From Bradyrhizobium semiaridum (GTDB lineage: Bacteria > Pseudomonadota > Alphaproteobacteria > Rhizobiales > Xanthobacteraceae), in assembly GCF_020329505.1 (NCBI RefSeq), contig NZ_JAGKJJ010000006.1, positions 310,001-374,000 of the forward strand: a stretch of DNA of 64,000 nucleotides. The letters are read 5' to 3'. Position numbers and translations under genes: made by a program. How positions within the stretch are numbered: position 1 is the first letter of the stretch; each line of letters starts with the position of its first letter. Of this stretch, positions 24,963 through 32,070 are shown in pieces. The notes below the pieces were generated by a model, which was not told the origin of the DNA, made no database searches, and worked only from the letters and a program-made list of their open reading frames with translations.

Positions 24963-25583
24963 TCAGGCAGCGTGCTTGACGTGCTTTTCGAGACCCGGGT
25001 CGATCAGCTCGCCCTTCATCAGGAACAGCGGCGCCTTGTGGTAGAGCTTTAGGTCGTTGAAGGGGTCGGTGATGATCTTGGTCATCCAGACGAGGCCGGT
25101 CTCGACGTCGCGGATGAAGAACAGGTGGATGGTGCGGAACAGCAGGCCGCCGATGCCGACCGCAAGCCAGACCTTGGCCACCTGGCGGGTGAAGTCACCC
25201 ATCGTGACCCAGGGCTTGAACAGGCCGAACAGCGTCGGATCGAAGTACAGCACCATCGGCGACAGCGCCCAGATCGCCATCAGCACGACCTTGCGCTGCA
25301 AGTTGTAGCCGACCTTGATGTCTTCCTTGTGCTCGTGGGTGGCGTGGTTGACGTGGTCGTAGCCCTTCGGCTCGAAGAAGAAGTGACCGGCCTGGCGCGA
25401 GGTCATCGAGACCAGCCAGCCGACCAGTGCTGACACCACCGGATCGAAGAACAGCATCACATAGGCGAACAGGAAGCTCAGCGCGCTGACGAAGTGCAGG
25501 CTCTGGTTGATGCGGCTGTGATGATAGTAGCGATGGTCATCCCAGCGCTGGGTACGCAGCTCTTGCAGGAAATTCTTGATCAT
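24963..25583 (-). CDS. Mpo1-like (DUF962-type) membrane protein
   Basis: 206 residues from the ATG at 25583 (MIKNFLQELR), with SD GGGGGAA 3 nt upstream; a GTG/ATG five codons earlier is less likely. His-rich: DDHRYYHHSRINQSLHFVSA near the N-terminus, two TM helices (about 30-65), then RQAGHFFFEPKGYDHVNHAT-HEHKED, further hydrophobic segments (about 100-155). The N-x-x-x-H and GHFFFE pattern resembles Mpo1/DUF962 proteins; yeast Mpo1 is an Fe(II) dioxygenase acting on 2-hydroxy fatty acids. Assignment is by motif resemblance only. Neighbours (psd, pmtA, glycosyltransferase) fit a lipid role. Confidence 0.6.
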   Translation of the reverse strand: MIKNFLQELRTQRWDDHRYYHHSRINQSLHFVSALSFLFAYVMLFFDPVVSALVGWLVSMTSRQAGHFFFEPKGYDHVNHATHEHKEDIKVGYNLQRKVVLMAIWALSPMVLYFDPTLFGLFKPWVTMGDFTRQVAKVWLAVGIGGLLFRTIHLFFIRDVETGLVWMTKIITDPFNDLKLYHKAPLFLMKGELIDPGLEKHVKHAA

Positions 25584-25820
25584 TGGTTCCCCCAACATCG
25601 TTCGGAACTGGGTTTACAGAGATTCGATGTAGCGTGTGTGACATCATCATAATGACATATAATGATGCGGAGCGACGCGTTGACGCAACCGGAGAGTGAC
25701 CTCGCCTCATCCGGCACGCGCTTTCGCAGCGGATGAGGCCGAGGATTGGCACCGGAGTTTCCCGGTTCGAGGCGCGCTGTGCGCCGCCTCAGGCCGGCAA
25801 CGACGGTGGCTCAGGCCACC

Positions 25821-26504
25821 TCAGGCGGCCTTGGCGACATCAGCCTTGCGGAAGCGGACCAGCGAGAAATGGCCGAGCGGCGGGATCAGGCGGCGTTCGG
25901 CCAACTCCATGCCGCGGGCGCCGGCCAGCCACTTGGTGTAGCGCGACCAGGCGAATTCGGCGGTGCGGAAGCCGAGCGGGCGCACCACCGGCTGCAGCTT
26001 CTGCTCGATGAAGCGGCGCACGCCGGCATCGGCGCTGACCCGGGTCAGGATGATCAGCTCGCCGCCGGGGCGCACCACGCGGGCGAACTCGTCGAGCGCG
26101 GCCTCCGGGTTCGGCACCGCCGACAGCACGTACTGCGCCATCACCACGTCGAACGAATTATCGGGGAATTCGAGCTTCTCGGCGTCCATCACCGCGAGCC
26201 CCTCGACGTTCTTCAGGCCGTATTCGCTGACGCGCTTCTTGGCCTTTTCCAGCATCGCTTCGGAGATGTCGGTGCCGAAGATGCGGACATTCGGGCTATA
26301 GAGCGGCAGCGAAATGCCGGTGCCGACGCCGACTTCGAGCACGCGGCCGCCGATCTTGTTGGTGGCCTGGATTGCCGCCTGCCGGCCCTTGCTGAACACG
26401 CCGCCGAACACGAGGTCGTAGATCGGCGCCCAGCGGTCATAGGCCTGCTCGACCGTCTCGCGGTCGAAGGAACGCTTTGCGTCCAGCTTGAGGATGTCAG
26501 CCAT
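25821..26504 (-). CDS. pmtA: Phosphatidylethanolamine N-methyltransferase, PmtA-like
   Basis: 227 residues. Class I methyltransferase with the Rhodobacter-type PmtA signature YDRWAPIYDLVFGGVFSKGR (21-40), SAM motif LEVGVGTGISLPLY, GTDISEAMLEKAKKR, MDAEKLEFPDNSFDVVMAQY and PGGELIILTR. Catalyses SAM-dependent methylation of phosphatidylethanolamine toward phosphatidylcholine. Follows the glycosyltransferase gene after 36 bp and is presumably co-transcribed, so the PhoB box upstream of that gene could also affect pmtA. Substrate could instead be another amino lipid, but the motif match is good. No TM helix; peripheral membrane enzyme. Confidence 0.83.
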   Translation of the reverse strand: MADILKLDAKRSFDRETVEQAYDRWAPIYDLVFGGVFSKGRQAAIQATNKIGGRVLEVGVGTGISLPLYSPNVRIFGTDISEAMLEKAKKRVSEYGLKNVEGLAVMDAEKLEFPDNSFDVVMAQYVLSAVPNPEAALDEFARVVRPGGELIILTRVSADAGVRRFIEQKLQPVVRPLGFRTAEFAWSRYTKWLAGARGMELAERRLIPPLGHFSLVRFRKADVAKAA

Positions 26505-26540
26505 AGATGGTCTCTCGTCTGCTTTCGTTCGATTGAAAGG

Positions 26541-27596
26541 TTAATTCGGAACGGCGGTCCGGCCGGCGACGCGGCGGGCAGGCCGCGGCGCGCGGCTCGG
26601 CTGCAACGTGGCCAGATTGCCGATGAACTGACGCGCACTGTTTTCCCAGGAACGCTCCAGCGCGAAGTTGCGGCAGGTCTCGCGCGACATCGTCAGCGCA
26701 CGCAGGCAGGCGGCGCGCAAATCATGATCGATCGCGCCGATCGGATGGTCCGCGATCACATCCTTCGGACCGGTGACCGGGAACGCGGCGACCGGCGTGC
26801 CGCAGGCCAATGCCTCGAGCTGCACCACGCCGAACGTGTCGGTGAGGCTCGGGAACACGAAGACGTCGGCGGCGGCGAGGTGCGAGGTCAAATCCTGGCC
26901 CTTCTTCTCGCCAAGGAAAATCGCGCCGGGATATTTCTGTTCCAGCGCGACCTTTTGCGGGCCGTCGCCGACCACGACCTTGGAGCCCGGCAAGTCGAGC
27001 GACAGGAAGGCGTCGAGGTTCTTCTCCACCGCGACGCGGCCCATCGTCATGAAGATCGGCCGCGGCAGATCGAGCTTCGCCGGCTGGTCGGGGTTGAACA
27101 ATTTCGTGTCGACGCCGCGGGTCCAGAAGCCGAGCTTGCGGAAGCCGCGCTCGGACAGTTCCTGCCGCAGCGAGTCGGTCGCGACCATCGTCATCGACGC
27201 GGCGGCATGGAAGTGGCGCAGCACGGCGTAGCCGACGCTGTCCGGGATTCCCGTACGCACGGAGACGTATTCGGGGAAGCGCGTCGTGTACGATGTCGTG
27301 AAGGCAAGATCGTTGCGCCTGCAATAGCCGCGCACCGCCCAGCCGATCGGACCTTCGGTTGCGATGTGGATCGCCTCGGGTGCCAAGTCCTCGATCCGGC
27401 GCGCGATCTCGCGGCGGTTCGGCAGCGCCATGCGCAGGCCCGGATAGGTCGGCACGCCGACCGAGCGGAAGCCTTCCGGCGTCAGGAAGGTGATCTCGGC
27501 GCCGAGCGTCGCGGCGCTCCGCGACAGCGAGGTCAGCGTCCGGACGACGCCGTTGACTTGCGGATGCCAAGCATCAGTCGCTACGAGGATGCGCAT
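26541..27596 (-). CDS. GT4-family glycosyltransferase (MgtA/SqdX-like)
   Basis: 351 residues. GT-B fold: N-terminal MRILVATDAWHPQVNGVVRT with the glycine-loop equivalent, AIHIATEGPIGWAVRGYCRR, FTTSYTTRFPEYV, then C-terminal domain FMTMGRVAVEKNLDAFLSLD, VVVGDGPQK, and the nucleotide-sugar EX7E region FPSLTDTFGVVQLEALACGT. This is the SqdX/MgtA-type subgroup whose members add sugars to diacylglycerol or related lipids. Upstream of pmtA in one operon. A PhoB-type box at 27740-27723 suggests induction at low phosphate, when many rhizobia replace phospholipids by glycolipids (established); the exact product here is inference. C-terminal about 20 residues are basic and disordered. Confidence 0.87.
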   Translation of the reverse strand: MRILVATDAWHPQVNGVVRTLTSLSRSAATLGAEITFLTPEGFRSVGVPTYPGLRMALPNRREIARRIEDLAPEAIHIATEGPIGWAVRGYCRRNDLAFTTSYTTRFPEYVSVRTGIPDSVGYAVLRHFHAAASMTMVATDSLRQELSERGFRKLGFWTRGVDTKLFNPDQPAKLDLPRPIFMTMGRVAVEKNLDAFLSLDLPGSKVVVGDGPQKVALEQKYPGAIFLGEKKGQDLTSHLAAADVFVFPSLTDTFGVVQLEALACGTPVAAFPVTGPKDVIADHPIGAIDHDLRAACLRALTMSRETCRNFALERSWENSARQFIGNLATLQPSRAPRPARRVAGRTAVPN

Positions 27597-27722
27597 TGCA
27601 GGAGATCCAAATCGTTAATTTGATTCTGCTCGCACGACGTTCTGACATGGATGTTTCAAACGTATGACGTCATCGAAATGTTAGGTTCTTTTTCAGGGCA
27701 CAGCGCCGCTTTTTCGGATAAC

Positions 27723-27740
27723 ATGACAGTATGATGTCAG
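27723..27740 (-). promoter_or_regulatory. PhoB box (Pho box) upstream of glycosyltransferase-pmtA
   Basis: Read leftward: CTGACAT-CATA-CTGTCAT. Compared with the PhoB consensus of two CTGTCAT half-sites 11 bp apart, 13 of 14 half-site bases match. It is 127 bp upstream of the glycosyltransferase ATG and overlaps the start codon (27731) of the divergent TAXI gene. Confidence 0.65.
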
Positions 27741-29119
27741 AGCAGGATGACACTCTTCGCGCCGCACGGCGCAGGGTCAGGCGGCGGAACTCGTCGCTGC
27801 TGATCCTTGCAGCCGGCATGCTGGTCTTCGGTCTCGCCGCCGGTGCGCTCTACTACGTCCTGCGTCCGACCACGCTGCAGATCGCCGTCGGCCCGGCTGG
27901 CAGCGAGGATGTGAAGATCGTGCAGGCCTTCGCGCAGGCGTTTGCGCATGACGGCAGCGCGGTGCGGCTCAAGCCGGTCGCGACGCAAGGCGCCGCCGAA
28001 AGCATCGCGCTGTTCACCGCTGGCAAGGTCGACCTTGCGGTGGCCCGCGGCGATCTCAACCTGCCGGCCAGCGCGGAATCGCTTGCGATCCTGCGCAAGA
28101 ACGTCGTCGTGCTGTGGGCCCCCTCCGGCGCCAAGGGCAAACGTTCCACGGGGTCGCGGGTCAAGAGCATCGACGATCTCGCCGGTCACAAGATCGGCGT
28201 GATCGGCAGCACGCAAGCCAACGTCACGCTGCTACGCGTGATCCTGACCGAGTCCGGCGTCAACCCCGACAAGGTCGCGGTCAGTCAGTTCAGCATCAAG
28301 CAGATCGCCGAGCTGGCGCGCGATCCCTCGCTCGACGCCTACATGGCCGTCGGTCCGCTCGACAGCAAGATCACCACCGAGGCAATCGCGGCGACCGCGG
28401 CCGCGCGCGGCGAGCCGCGCTTCCTGCCGATCGACGTCTCGGAGGCGATCGCGCAGAAGCATCCGCTCTATGAGTCCGACGAGATCGCCGGCAGCATCTT
28501 CTCGTCGTCGCCGGCGCGTCCGGAGGACAAGGTCGAGACCGTCAGCATCAATCACCTGGTGGTGGCGCAGCACAAGCTCGACGAGGCAACCGTCGGCGCG
28601 CTGGTCCGGCAAATGTTCACGCTGCGCCTGCAGGTCGCTCGCGACGTGCCGTCCGCGGCCAAGATCGAGAAGCCCGACACCGACAAGGATGCCGCGCTGC
28701 CGGCGCACCAGGGTGCGGCCGCCTATATCGACGGCACCGAGCGCACCTTCCTCGAGAAGTATTCGGACTACATCTGGGGCGGCATCCTGCTGCTCTCCGG
28801 CCTCGGCTCGGCGATCGCATGGCTGCGCCACTACATGAAGCGCGACGAGCGCGAGCAGTACATCGCCCATCGCGACAATCTGCTGGCGCTGATCTCGAAG
28901 GTGCGCGGCGCCGAAACGCCGGAGGCGCTCGAGACGATGATGAGCGAGGCGGACGATCTCTTGCGTGAGGCGCTCGACTGCTACGACGACGGCGCGATCG
29001 AGGAAGGGGACCTTGCCGTGATCGGGCTGACGCTGGAGCAATTCCACCACGCCATCGCCGATCGCCGCGCCGTGCTCGGCGGCGACAGGCCGGGCCTGCC
29101 GCGGATGCGCGCCAGCTAG
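27731..29119 (+). CDS. TAXI-family solute-binding protein, membrane-anchored
   Basis: 462 residues, much longer than the usual about 320-residue TRAP-TAXI binding proteins. A basic N-terminus and a TM helix (LLILAAGMLVFGLAAGALYY, about 23-43) keep it membrane-bound. The periplasmic TAXI domain (about 48-330) has IAVGPAGSEDVKIVQAFAQA, GAAESIALFTAGKVDLAVAR and GHKIGVIGSTQAN. A second TM helix (YIWGGILLLSGLGSAIAWL, about 342-360) is followed by a 100-residue cytoplasmic helical domain. No TRAP permease lies nearby, so it may be a sensor or orphan binding protein. ATG 27731 or 27734; no clear SD. Its start overlaps the PhoB box. Confidence 0.83.
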   Translation: MMSEQDDTLRAARRRVRRRNSSLLILAAGMLVFGLAAGALYYVLRPTTLQIAVGPAGSEDVKIVQAFAQAFAHDGSAVRLKPVATQGAAESIALFTAGKVDLAVARGDLNLPASAESLAILRKNVVVLWAPSGAKGKRSTGSRVKSIDDLAGHKIGVIGSTQANVTLLRVILTESGVNPDKVAVSQFSIKQIAELARDPSLDAYMAVGPLDSKITTEAIAATAAARGEPRFLPIDVSEAIAQKHPLYESDEIAGSIFSSSPARPEDKVETVSINHLVVAQHKLDEATVGALVRQMFTLRLQVARDVPSAAKIEKPDTDKDAALPAHQGAAAYIDGTERTFLEKYSDYIWGGILLLSGLGSAIAWLRHYMKRDEREQYIAHRDNLLALISKVRGAETPEALETMMSEADDLLREALDCYDDGAIEEGDLAVIGLTLEQFHHAIADRRAVLGGDRPGLPRMRAS

Positions 29120-29470
29120 GCGGCGACGTCACGCGGGCCGCACCATTTCGGAATAATGGAATAATACCCCTGAGTTGCCCGACGAGTCAAGTCACGCGTC
29201 GAACGCCGGCAGCCGCCGGCTCCTTTGCATGGGGTTGTTTTTCGAGTTTTTGGCCGAGCGCTCCCCCGCCGGCGACGGCCGGCTATCCCCGGCGGCGCCG
29301 CCTGGCAACGCCGGGTTAACTCTCCGACGAAACAGGCACGAAACAATTCCCTAACGCCACGAAACCATTTTGGCGATTTCGTGCAAACGTCCTGAAACGG
29401 CTGGCCTGTACTGCTTTGCCCCAACGACGCGCCAAACGGGCGCGCAGGGCGCAAACAACAGGGGTCGACA
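29120..29470 (+). promoter_or_regulatory. 351-bp gap with phased GAAAC boxes upstream of L,D-transpeptidase
   Basis: No gene. GAAAC occurs at 29329, 29340, 29361 and 29394, at spacings of 11, 21 and 33 bp, i.e. on one face of the helix. The first pair (CGAAACAGGCACGAAACA-ATTCC) resembles CAGAAACAAACCGAAACAAA at 41327 upstream of the two-component genes; the third lies in CGAAACCATTTTGGCG, shared with 15134. Likely binding array of an OmpR-family regulator. Confidence 0.5.
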
Positions 29471-30160
29471 ATGTTCAAGTCCAGCAAGCTGAACTCGCGT
29501 CTCGCTGCCGCCGCCTTTGGCGCGCTGGCGATTGGCGCTGTTGCCTTTTCCGCTTCCGCCGCGGCTGCGCCGCTGGCTCCCTTCCCCTTCATCCTGACGC
29601 CGCCGACCGAGGCCGTTCCGCCGCCGGTGCAGCAGATGCCGCAGGTCCAGGAGGAAGAGCGCAGCACCGTGCTGCCCGCCCGCCTCCGCCGCCAGGTCGT
29701 CGCCTATGCGACCCGCGAGGCACCCGGCACCATCATCATCGATACCCCGAACACCTATCTCTACCTGGTGCTCGGCAACGGCCAGGCGATGCGCTACGGC
29801 ATCGGCGTCGGCCGCGACGGCTTCACCTGGTCCGGCACCCAGCACATCACCAAGAAGGCGGAGTGGCCGGATTGGACCCCGCCGCCGGAAATGATCGCCC
29901 GCCAGCCCTATCTGCCGCGCCACATGGCCGGCGGCCCCGGCAACCCGCTCGGCGCCCGCGCCATGTATCTCGGCGGCACCGTGTACCGCATCCACGGCAC
30001 CAACGCCCCGGAGACCATCGGCACCCGCGTTTCCTCCGGCTGCCTGCGCCTCACCAATGAGGACGTCAGCGACCTCTATTCGCGGGTCAGCGTCGGCACC
30101 AAGGTGATCGTGCTGCCGATGACCTACCGCCGCGCCGACCTCGGCTCGGCCGTCCGCTGA
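29471..30160 (+). CDS. L,D-transpeptidase (YkuD domain), secreted
   Basis: 229 residues. Signal peptide (MFKSSKLNSRLAAAAFGALA, cleavage near SASAAAA), proline-rich spacer, then a YkuD catalytic domain (about 85-220): GTIIIDTPNTYLYLVLGNGQ, MRYGIGVGRDGFTWSGTQHI and the active-site motif HGTNAPETIGTRVSSGCLRL with catalytic Cys. Makes 3-3 cross-links in peptidoglycan or attaches proteins to it in the periplasm. Very typical of rhizobial Ldt paralogues. Monocistronic: phased GAAAC boxes upstream, a strong terminator 23 bp after the stop. Confidence 0.93.
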   Translation: MFKSSKLNSRLAAAAFGALAIGAVAFSASAAAAPLAPFPFILTPPTEAVPPPVQQMPQVQEEERSTVLPARLRRQVVAYATREAPGTIIIDTPNTYLYLVLGNGQAMRYGIGVGRDGFTWSGTQHITKKAEWPDWTPPPEMIARQPYLPRHMAGGPGNPLGARAMYLGGTVYRIHGTNAPETIGTRVSSGCLRLTNEDVSDLYSRVSVGTKVIVLPMTYRRADLGSAVR

Positions 30161-30183
30161 ACCGCTATCATCGTTAAACAAAC

Positions 30184-30220
30184 ACGGCCCCGGCCTGGCA
30201 GCCGGGGCCGTTGTCGTTTT
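30184..30220 (+). terminator. Rho-independent terminator after L,D-transpeptidase
   Basis: Perfect 11-bp stem ACGGCCCCGGC / GCCGGGGCCGT, loop CTGGCA, then TGTCGTTTT. Confidence 0.85.
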
Positions 30221-30353
30221 GCCCGCCGTTAACCGCGTCGCCGCTTTGTGAGGTAACGCAAACTTCTGCCCCCGAAGCAGCGTGATCCGGCCACACTGGC
30301 GCCCTCGTCGGCAGGCCTGTACAACTTGTGTCAAGTTCATTTCATCCGGGGAC

Positions 30354-31925
30354 ATGATGCGTCTTTCGATGCGTCCGATGACGATCCTGATCGGGATCGC
30401 GGTGGTTGCGGTCTCGTTCCTGATCGCTCTGAAGGCCATGGACTGGATCGCGCCGAGCGCGCCGGTGCAGCCGCCCAAGATCGTGGAACGGCCGCCGCTG
30501 CCGGCGGCGCCGCGCTCATCGACGATCGTGGCGCAGGTCTCGGTCGCGCTGTCGGCGATCCGCGACGCCGCCGAACGCGGCGCGCCGAAGACCTTCGCCG
30601 GCAAGGCGCCCAATCCGGCGACGCAGATCCTGCAGAATGCCGATATCGGCTGGACCGCCTCGCGCGGCCCGATCGCGCTGACCGGCGCGCAGGACGTGCT
30701 GACGCTGTCGACCCCGATCGACGGGTCGCTGAAGGTCACCGGCTCGCTCTCGGCGAAGGCCAACAGCGCGGTGAACGATGCGCTCGGCAGCCTGCTCGGC
30801 GGCAACGTCGCCAAGCAGATCGGTGCCGTGAACATCAAGAACATCAACGACACCGGCGAGATCAAGGGCAACGTCACCCTGACCGCGCGGCCGAAGCTCG
30901 GCGCCTCCTGGCGGATCGAGCCGAACCTACAGGCGCAGGTCAATCTCGGCGACACCAGCCTGTCGACCGCGGGCGTGCGCATCAGCGTGCCGGCGCAGGT
31001 CAAGCCGGTGATCGACAAGACCGTCGCCGACCAGATCGCCGCGGTCGAGGCGCGGCTGCGCAACGATCCGGCGTTCCAGAACAGCGCACGCACGCAATGG
31101 ACCAAGGCCTGCCGCTCGATCCCGCTGCAGGGCACCGGCGGCACCTCGTCGATGCCGCCGATGTGGCTCGAGCTGCGGCCGACCCGCGCCATCGCCGCGC
31201 AGCCGAAGGTCGACGCGTCGTCGATGATCATCACGATGGGGATCGAGGCCGAGACCCGGATCACCGAGAAGCAGACCACGCCGAACTGCCCGTTCCCGGA
31301 GAAACTCTCGATCGTGCCGCCGATGCCCGGCCAGGTCGCGATCGGGCTGCCGGTCGACATGTCCTTCACGACGCTGACCCAGCTGGTCGAGGCGCAGGTC
31401 AAGGACAAGACCTTTCCCGAGGACGGCTCCGGTCCGGTCGACATCACCGTCAAGCACGCCAGCGTCGCCGCCTCCGGCGACCGCCTGCTGATCTCGCTTT
31501 TGGTGCGCGCCAAGGAGAAGGCGAGCTGGTTCGGCCTCGGCGCCGAGGCGACCGTCTATATCTGGGGCCGGCCGCGGCTCGACCAGCAGGCGCAAACGCT
31601 GCGGCTGGACGATGTCGAGCTGGCGGTGGAATCCGAGGCCGCGTTTGGCCTGCTCGGCGCCGCGGCGCGCGCGGCGATCCCGCGCGTGCAGCAGGCGCTC
31701 GCCGACCGGCTGATCGTCGACCTCAAGCCGTTCGCCGGCAACGCGCAGCGCAAGATCGCCGCCGCGATCGCCGACTTGCAGAAGAACGAGGACGGCCTCC
31801 GCGTCGACGCCGAGGTCAACAGCATCCGGCTTGCCGGCATCGACTTCGATTCGAAGACGCTGCGGGTGATCGTGGAGACTGAGGGCACCATCAAGGCCGC
31901 CGTGACCGCGCTGCCGACGCTGTGA
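30354..31925 (+). CDS. DUF4403 family envelope protein
   Basis: 523 residues from ATG 30354 (or 30357, with GGGG 5 nt upstream). N-terminal TM or signal anchor (MTILIGIAVVAVSFLIALKA), then a large beta-rich periplasmic region. The start of the domain (STIVAQVSVALSAIRDAAER), internal symmetrical halves (FPEKLSIVPPMPGQVAIGLP; ITVKHASVAASGDRLLISLL) and length fit DUF4403, a family of unknown function that may share a lipid-binding TULIP-like fold (inference). Transcribed alone and ended by the hairpin at 31944-31995. Confidence 0.75.
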   Translation: MMRLSMRPMTILIGIAVVAVSFLIALKAMDWIAPSAPVQPPKIVERPPLPAAPRSSTIVAQVSVALSAIRDAAERGAPKTFAGKAPNPATQILQNADIGWTASRGPIALTGAQDVLTLSTPIDGSLKVTGSLSAKANSAVNDALGSLLGGNVAKQIGAVNIKNINDTGEIKGNVTLTARPKLGASWRIEPNLQAQVNLGDTSLSTAGVRISVPAQVKPVIDKTVADQIAAVEARLRNDPAFQNSARTQWTKACRSIPLQGTGGTSSMPPMWLELRPTRAIAAQPKVDASSMIITMGIEAETRITEKQTTPNCPFPEKLSIVPPMPGQVAIGLPVDMSFTTLTQLVEAQVKDKTFPEDGSGPVDITVKHASVAASGDRLLISLLVRAKEKASWFGLGAEATVYIWGRPRLDQQAQTLRLDDVELAVESEAAFGLLGAAARAAIPRVQQALADRLIVDLKPFAGNAQRKIAAAIADLQKNEDGLRVDAEVNSIRLAGIDFDSKTLRVIVETEGTIKAAVTALPTL

Positions 31926-31943
31926 CCTGAACCGGCCAGAGGC

Positions 31944-31995
31944 TAAGGCGCGATGAAATTCGGTTGAATCATCATCGCGCCTTAGCGTTTTGTTT
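31944..31995 (+). terminator. Terminator-like repeat after DUF4403 gene
   Basis: Perfect 13-bp stem TAAGGCGCGATGA / TCATCGCGCCTTA around AATTCGGTTGAATCA, then GCGTTTTGTTT. A diverged copy with the same loop (GGTTCAATC) and tail (CTCTTTGTTT) is at 49648-49692, so this terminator is also a dispersed repeat. Confidence 0.75.
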
Positions 31996-31996
31996 G

Positions 31997-32070
31997 AGCA
32001 TGATCTCCGCGCAAACGCGTTCCGCGTTTGTCGCGAGGGAAAACCGCTTCGCACTTTTCCGGATCATGCT
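31997..32070. repeat. AGCATGATC palindromic repeat
   Basis: Outer arms AGCATGATC / GATCATGCT, with inner GCAAACGCG-TTC-CGCGTTTG hairpin and AAACCGCTTCGCACTTTTCC, a text I associate with repeats common in Bradyrhizobium genomes. It abuts the stop codon of the pseudogene at 32071. Confidence 0.65.

Noticed and set aside
25636..25672. TGACAT/ATGACA repeats upstream of the Mpo1-like gene as a second Pho box
   Set aside because: The half-sites are 14 bp apart, not 11, so they do not fit PhoB geometry.
25746..27623. 625-codon plus-strand open frame across pmtA and the glycosyltransferase
   Set aside because: Antisense artefact of two well-supported minus-strand genes.
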